Part shown: one piece after another, positions 57,239 to 64,000 of the stretch
Layout of the letters: every line of letters begins with the position of its first letter
How positions within the stretch are numbered: the first letter of the stretch is position 1
Assembly (NCBI RefSeq): GCF_002310815.1
Contig: NZ_CP011033.1
Location: 310,001 to 374,000 of the forward strand
Direction: 5' to 3'
DNA length: 64,000 nucleotides
Source of the DNA: Pseudoalteromonas tunicata
Lineage (GTDB): Bacteria; Pseudomonadota; Gammaproteobacteria; Enterobacterales; Alteromonadaceae
The notes under the pieces: model-generated
The model's database searches: none
Seen by the model: only the letters and a program-made list of their open reading frames with translations
What the model was told of the DNA's origin: nothing
Position numbers and translations under genes: made by a program

Positions 57239-57827
57239 TTTTGACTTTAAAGCGCTGGCAAAAAGCTGGCAACAACAGCAAACCCCAAAAGAGCACGCTC
57301 CAAGTGTTGATGATTTAGCGCAAGCAAGTAAGCGCCAGCGTCGCCAGCGAACTCTAATGTATGGCGAATGGCTAGGTGCGTTAGTGATGGCGATGGCAGC
57401 GTGTTGGATAGTATTTACCATTCCAGGCTGGCTTGGTGGAGTGTCTTGTGCATTTTTGGTTTTCGGTGCGCTCAGTACATTTTATATTAGTTGGCAGGTG
57501 CATCGTCCTATTTTAGCGTACGACAATTGGAGCTGTGATGGCTTAGTGCAATTTCGCTATCGGGCGTGTCAGTTAAGTGTGCAATACCTGCGTTATACTC
57601 AGTGCTCTTGTATTGCTTTAATGGTGTTTAGTGGCGTACTTTGGCTGTTGCATTGGTTGCAATTAGATCACGCAACCGAACAATTATTAGGGTTTTATAC
57701 GTTTATCGTTTCACCGCTTTGTTTGCTTGCTATTTATAAGCTACAGCAAAAAATACGTCAGAAAACCACAGAACTTGGGCATCTTAAGGTTTTAGTTGCT
57801 GACTTTGAGCACAGCGCACAAAACTAG
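57228..57827 (+). CDS. Putative anti-sigma membrane protein
   Basis: A cytoplasmic N-terminal 45 residues begin MTDDFDFKALAKSWQQQ. Four membrane helices follow (LGALVMAMAACWIVFTI, GVSCAFLVFGALSTFYI, SCIALMVFSGVLWLL, FYTFIVSPLCLLAIY). The overlap with the ECF sigma gene suggests it holds the sigma factor at the membrane. No classical anti-sigma motif is visible. Confidence 0.7.
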   Translation: MTDDFDFKALAKSWQQQQTPKEHAPSVDDLAQASKRQRRQRTLMYGEWLGALVMAMAACWIVFTIPGWLGGVSCAFLVFGALSTFYISWQVHRPILAYDNWSCDGLVQFRYRACQLSVQYLRYTQCSCIALMVFSGVLWLLHWLQLDHATEQLLGFYTFIVSPLCLLAIYKLQQKIRQKTTELGHLKVLVADFEHSAQN

Positions 57828-57866
57828 GATGTTAGGTGGTGAGAACGAATATTGGTGAACTGAGAT

Positions 57867-57892
57867 AAAAAAGCGGCCGAGGCCGCTTTTTT
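57867..57892. terminator. Bidirectional terminator between convergent genes
   Basis: AAAAAAGCGGCC and GGCCGCTTTTTT are perfect 12-base arms, serving both the anti-sigma gene and the opposing katG. Confidence 0.93.
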
Positions 57893-57951
57893 AATTTTTA
57901 AACTCTGGGTTGTAAACTCATGTTTTAATCGATTGTTTTAAAAAAAAGGTA

Positions 57952-60195
<2,244 letters not shown>

Positions 60196-60361
60196 CTATA
60201 GGTATCAATGTCAAAATTTACTAAGGGGATAAACAGATTGAACAAATCGGAAAAATCGACAGAGGTATTTTCGCTAGAAATAATATAAACGAATCTATTT
60301 TAGAAAGTATTACGTAATAAGGTATAGATATTGGTTAAATTTAGTCATTAAAGGGGATGTA

Positions 60362-60898
60362 ATGTTTAAGGTGATGTTTAGCGCAGTCGTATTGTTGGTA
60401 CTCGCGGGGTGTTCGAGTAAGTATCCTAATCAGCAATTGGTCGGAAAACAGTTTCCGACCGTATCGGGCGAAAGTTTAGAAAAAAATCAAGTTGTGATCC
60501 CTCGCGACTTTAATAATCAACATACTTTGCTCCTTATTGGTTACAAGCAAGATAGCCAATTTGACATTGACCGCTGGCTAATTGGTCTTGATATGACAGA
60601 TACAGTGCTGCCGACTTATGAATTGCCAACAATTCAAGGAATGGCGCCAAGGATGTTCAGTACTTTTATTGATAGCGGGATGCGCAAAGGGATCCCTAAA
60701 GAGCTGTGGGGTGGGGTAATAACCATTTATAAAGACGGCGATACAGTGCAGCAATTCACCGGCAATGAAAATCCGAATAACGCCCGCGTAGTGCTCATAA
60801 ATCAGGCAGGAGTAATTATCTATTTTTACGATAGAGGCTTTTCAGTTGGCGCCCTTAATGAGCTCAAATTGGTGTTGGCTAACTCGCTTCAATTTTAG
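60362..60898 (+). CDS. Lipoprotein with thioredoxin-like fold
   Basis: A lipobox LAGC is followed by LVGKQFPTVSGESLEKNQVV and a TLLLIGYKQDSQFDIDRWL strand-helix pattern, which recall thioredoxin-fold proteins of the ATP10/peroxiredoxin-like kind. There is no CXXC, so redox catalysis is not expected. It is divergent from katG with a 196-base gap. The function is unknown. Confidence 0.7.
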   Translation: MFKVMFSAVVLLVLAGCSSKYPNQQLVGKQFPTVSGESLEKNQVVIPRDFNNQHTLLLIGYKQDSQFDIDRWLIGLDMTDTVLPTYELPTIQGMAPRMFSTFIDSGMRKGIPKELWGGVITIYKDGDTVQQFTGNENPNNARVVLINQAGVIIYFYDRGFSVGALNELKLVLANSLQF

Positions 60899-61080
60899 AT
60901 AATAAGCTAATCCCTGGTAGCCATTCTCAACGTATTCAACGTTGGACTTACGTGCACTAGGCCTGCCATTGACGCGACCATTCGTTTTGTTAGCCTTGAA
61001 AATTTCTGTCTAGAGTTGAATAACTTAGATATTTACTTTTCAATGCGTTGGTAAATCTCTTATCCAGCATTGAGGTTTAG
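60899..61080 (+). repeat. Dispersed intergenic repeat, copy C
   Basis: It shares CATTCTCAACGTATTCAACG with copy A (degenerate) and GGTAAATCTCTTATCCAGCA with the end of copy B. It fills the gap between the lipoprotein gene and the terminator. Confidence 0.6.
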
Positions 61081-61094
61081 TAACATTGAAATAA

Positions 61095-61125
61095 AAAGGC
61101 AAGGTTGAGGTTCAACCTTGCCTTT
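61095..61125. terminator. Bidirectional terminator
   Basis: AAAGGCAAGGTTGA pairs with TCAACCTTGCCTTT. It closes the porin gene on the minus strand and the lipoprotein gene on the plus strand. Confidence 0.9.
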
Positions 61126-61140
61126 GTGTTTTAAGTGTGG

Positions 61141-62289
61141 TTAAAAAATAAAATCGACACCGACAGTGATGGTATCGGAGTCACCGTGGTACGCCCAACC
61201 GGTTGCTTTATCACCTTGATCAACAAACTTATCATATTGTAACTTTAATGACGCGCTTTGATGGAAATCGTAGCGTACTCCATAGCTTAATAAATAATGC
61301 TCTTCGTAATCTTCCTCATTAGCTCGTTTGGTGCGTTTTTGATCGGCTTTTGAGTAGCTGATATAGGGATGAAACTGATCCATATGATAGACTAGCGATA
61401 CTAAATAAGTTGGAAATTCAGTACCATAGATATCATCGTATTTCACCATATTCATATCGAATAAAACAGTGAAATTGGCTAAGTCAACATTTCCCCCAAG
61501 GCCCAAAAATTGTTGAGAAAATGGGGTGTAGTCGGCGATACTGCCATCTTGTGCAATGGTTTCTCTATCTCGGTCATTTTGGAAATAAACAAATCGAACA
61601 TTAAAGAAATCACCCGATAAGTTCCAGTTCATACCAACAATATCGGTCCAAAACTCGTTCACAGCCCTTGCATTGCCGCCATAGAGCTTATCATAGTAAT
61701 TCATTTCTTTGTTTTCGTTAGAATACTCATTGCCATAGAAGAAACTGACGGTATTAGAATATCCCCCCATATCAAAATCGTACATCGCGGTAAAGCCATT
61801 AAACTGCGTGACTTGCCACCAATATAAATTTGAAGGTGGTCTCATCCACGGATAGGCATAGCCCACTTCAGAAAACTCTGAAAAATAATACATCGGAATA
61901 TTACGACGACCGACCATCAGCGTTAGCTCATTGGTAGCTTGATAGGTGAGGTAATACCAATCAAGCTCAGGTCTAAAGTCATCGGTACCTTTGGCCACTA
62001 ATTGGCCTGTTACTTTTAGTTTATCGCCCATATCGGCTGATATTTGCAGGGCAAACACCGTTTCAGGTTCAAAAGTAAAATCATTACTGTATTGGCCTAC
62101 ATCATAAAAATCAGCGGTAAAAATCTCGTCTCGTTTAGTGCCGGGTTTTAGCGGGTCTTCAACCGTGCCTAAGGTTTTACCTGCTACGATAGAACCAAAA
62201 CCGGAAATACTGACTTCTGCTTGTGCAATATGTGATACACAACTTCCAGAAATAATTAATGCTAAGAGTGTTTTGTTAAAATGCTTCAT
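61141..62289 (-). CDS. Outer-membrane porin-like beta-barrel
   Basis: About 382 residues: a signal peptide ending VSHIAQA, then VSISGFGSIVAG and alternating amphipathic strands to a C-terminal aromatic residue (VGVDFIF). These are features of gammaproteobacterial porins. The ATG at 62289 follows AGGTGG. The gene is 10 bases behind a small phosphate-binding-like gene, suggesting joint regulation. Confidence 0.85.
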   Translation of the reverse strand: MKHFNKTLLALIISGSCVSHIAQAEVSISGFGSIVAGKTLGTVEDPLKPGTKRDEIFTADFYDVGQYSNDFTFEPETVFALQISADMGDKLKVTGQLVAKGTDDFRPELDWYYLTYQATNELTLMVGRRNIPMYYFSEFSEVGYAYPWMRPPSNLYWWQVTQFNGFTAMYDFDMGGYSNTVSFFYGNEYSNENKEMNYYDKLYGGNARAVNEFWTDIVGMNWNLSGDFFNVRFVYFQNDRDRETIAQDGSIADYTPFSQQFLGLGGNVDLANFTVLFDMNMVKYDDIYGTEFPTYLVSLVYHMDQFHPYISYSKADQKRTKRANEEDYEEHYLLSYGVRYDFHQSASLKLQYDKFVDQGDKATGWAYHGDSDTITVGVDFIF

Positions 62290-62299
62290 ACCGTCCCAC

Positions 62300-62740
62300 C
62301 TAAAATTTAGCAATTACTTTGACATCATCAGTTACGGACGAAACGCTAACATAGCCAATCGCTCCTTTATTTGATGATATTGTTGAAATAATTTCGGCAT
62401 CGGATGCAAGTTCCATCGGCATATTACCTTTACCTGTGAATACCAACTTAGACCAGTAAGCGTTTACTTGGCTGCTGGTTCGCCCAAGCACGCTTTGATT
62501 GAATTCATCCCTTGTGCTCATGTTTTTTGCGGCATTCATAGGTATCGCAACATTTCCGTCGGGATAAGACTTCATCCGACCGGTAAATATTTTTTCGATA
62601 TCTGCTTTTTCAAGAGTGGTATTGTTGGCGGTGTTAACAATTACGGCAATTTCGGCTGAGGCTCCAAAAGTGGTGGATAACCCTGAGAGCATGATGGCGG
62701 CTAATATACTTAGTCGATTTACGTTACATGGTTTATGCAT
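62300..62740 (-). CDS. Small periplasmic PstS-like binding protein
   Basis: A 146-residue exported protein (signal ending FGASA). The mature part matches one lobe of phosphate-binding proteins of the PBP_like type: LEKADIEKIFTGRMKSYPDG, then TRDEFNQSVLGRT and GAIGYVSVSS. It is much shorter than PstS, and no ABC genes adjoin it. It forms an operon with the porin. Substrate phosphate is a guess from family resemblance. Confidence 0.8.
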   Translation of the reverse strand: MHKPCNVNRLSILAAIMLSGLSTTFGASAEIAVIVNTANNTTLEKADIEKIFTGRMKSYPDGNVAIPMNAAKNMSTRDEFNQSVLGRTSSQVNAYWSKLVFTGKGNMPMELASDAEIISTISSNKGAIGYVSVSSVTDDVKVIAKF

Positions 62741-63054
62741 TATTAAATCCCCGATATTAACTCTGGCAGTAATATCTACCAGATTGTTTGTAGCAAGATA
62801 ACTATAGAATTAGTCTGTAAATTCGCCAATTTTTGAGTTAATTAGGGAGGATAAGTGCAGTTTTTGCGCTATTGATATGCCATGAAGTTTAAAATAGCTA
62901 TTTTAGCGCCCAATAAAAAATAGCTGCTAACTAGCGTTAAGATTACATATCACAATAATTGAATCTGATGATTTGTATCTATGATATCTAAGGGCCGCAA
63001 GGTTTCTAGATACAAGTTTTATATTAGAGAAAATCACATTGAGTGGAATGAATA

Positions 63055-63086
63055 AAAGCCCCTTAAATTAATATAAATGGGGCTTT
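63055..63086 (-). terminator. Probable terminator
   Basis: AAAGCCCC and GGGGCTTT pair around a 16-base AT-rich loop, after the PepSY gene on its own strand. The rest of 62741-63172 is AT-rich promoter-like sequence without a gene. Confidence 0.5.
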
Positions 63087-63172
63087 ATGGTTTAGAACCA
63101 AAGTGATTAAAATAGAATAATAATTATTAATTCACTGAGCTTAGCGTAAGCATTTTAGTGGTTAAGCGGCCC

Positions 63173-64000
63173 TTAATTTTGGCATCTTTTTGAGTTTAGT
63201 ACCGCTGAATCTGCATTAATCGAGTGAGATTTTCTAGCGCGTTTGTTTCGTCTTGAAATCCATAAATAAGCACCTGTAATCCCTAATAATAAAGGTGTTA
63301 AGCCAACGATGGTATAAATTACTTTGCTTGTGAGTCCGGCGAAATTGCCAAAATGAAGCTTTCTGAAGGTATCGACCATGACCATCACAAAAGATTGTTG
63401 TCGGATATCGTAACTATTAAGCAGATTACCTGTTTGGGCATCAAACGTTAAGGTGCTGCCATAATCACTTAAAAGGGGATTATTACTGCTGACTTTGCCA
63501 AACAAGGTGATTGGATATTTGGGCTCAGTTGGCATTAATACATAGGTTGTTTCAAACCCTGTTAGGTATTGTTCTGTTTGGGTGAACAGCTGTTCAAAAT
63601 TGAGATCACTATTGTATAAACGAGCGCTTATTTTATGATGCTCTTGCCCATCTTGGTGTTCTTGCCACTCATGAACATAAATAGCGATATTGTAATAACC
63701 TCCGGTGATGCCAAGTACTAATAAAATAGGTGACGCAAGGGTGCCAACCATTTTATGGAGATCACTAAAGACCACTAACAAGCGCTGATCCCACCGTAAG
63801 GTAAATATACGACGCCAAAAGTGTCGATAAATAATCAGACCTGAGATCCCTAAAAAAATTAAAAGTAAGGCAAAAATACTAGTAAAAGCCGTTCCTAAAT
63901 GCTCATCTAACCCTCTAATATCATTTAATAATAAAGTGTAGTGTAACTCAAGTAACCAATCGGTGAGATAATGACTCATCAGGGTCGGTTCACTGAGCTT
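63173..64000 (-). CDS. PepSY-associated membrane protein, 5' end outside the window
   Basis: The frame is open through the last base of the window (KLSEPTL before the first internal ATG at 63979), so the N-terminus is cut off. It shows WLLELHYTLLL, three membrane helices (FALLLIFLGISGLIIYRHF, GTLASPILLVLGITGGYYN, GLTPLLLGITGAYLWISRR) and the DLHKMVG and RKLHFG motifs of the PepSY_TM family. Such proteins are often ferric reductase-like or linked to siderophore receptors. A TonB receptor may lie upstream. Confidence 0.85.
   Translation of the reverse strand, partial: KLSEPTLMSHYLTDWLLELHYTLLLNDIRGLDEHLGTAFTSIFALLLIFLGISGLIIYRHFWRRIFTLRWDQRLLVVFSDLHKMVGTLASPILLVLGITGGYYNIAIYVHEWQEHQDGQEHHKISARLYNSDLNFEQLFTQTEQYLTGFETTYVLMPTEPKYPITLFGKVSSNNPLLSDYGSTLTFDAQTGNLLNSYDIRQQSFVMVMVDTFRKLHFGNFAGLTSKVIYTIVGLTPLLLGITGAYLWISRRNKRARKSHSINADSAVLNSKRCQN

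Overview
The window looks like a stretch of chromosome from a marine gammaproteobacterium of the Alteromonadales, most likely Pseudoalteromonas or a close relative. This rests on the moderately AT-rich coding style, the many outer-membrane and secreted proteins (TonB receptor with a carboxypeptidase-regulatory domain, M9 collagenase with PPC domains, porin), a DUF3083-like protein, TrxC, and integron attC sites of a marine type. Genus is an inference; no rRNA or tRNA gene is present to confirm it.

Layout. 1-8.5 kb: the 3' end of a nonribosomal peptide synthetase (A-PCP-C-A-PCP, no terminal thioesterase), a lipoprotein, an orphan ParB-like protein and a convergent type II thioesterase. 8.8-13.5 kb: a two-gene signalling operon (Cache-HAMP hybrid histidine kinase, then a REC-GGDEF response regulator). 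13.8-17.0 kb: VWA lipoprotein, ECF sigma factor and anti-sigma-like protein. 17.2-24.3 kb: peptide transporter, DUF547 protein, acetyltransferase, TrxC, a decayed TfoX C-terminal-domain gene, a small membrane protein, a DUF3083-like protein and a gene behind Fur-box-like sites. 24.5-28.6 kb: TonB-dependent receptor plus secreted metallophosphatase, with a possible Pho box. 29-32.7 kb: degenerate-GGDEF membrane protein, AraC regulator and two small envelope proteins. 33-37.2 kb: a large secreted M9 collagenase.

37.3-51.4 kb is an accessory island. It holds an IS91-family remnant, a run of integron gene cassettes with recognisable attC sites but no integrase in view, an IS110 element sitting inside an attC, a truncated second copy of the same IS end at another attC, three 147-bp terminal-inverted-repeat elements placed exactly at the GTT recombination triplet, an intact IS1111-like element, a broken REP-associated tyrosine transposase, a DJ-1/AraC pair, and an IS4 element inserted in an IS3 element. 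One cassette encodes a protein with a HEPN-like Rx4H motif, a plausible defence RNase. Upstream of the IS110 transposase is a strongly structured region that fits a bridge RNA. One strand of its main loop carries the attC flank sequence found where both IS copies are inserted.

51.5-64 kb returns to core-like content: a PAS hybrid histidine kinase split by a one-base frameshift in a G run, a superinfection-immunity-like membrane protein, a secreted amidohydrolase beside an ECF sigma/anti-sigma pair, an exported catalase-peroxidase, a thioredoxin-fold lipoprotein, a porin with a small phosphate-binding-like protein, and the 3' part of a PepSY membrane protein gene cut by the window edge. A degenerate intergenic repeat of about 130-190 bp occurs four times (4.8, 28.9, 31.8 and 61.0 kb).
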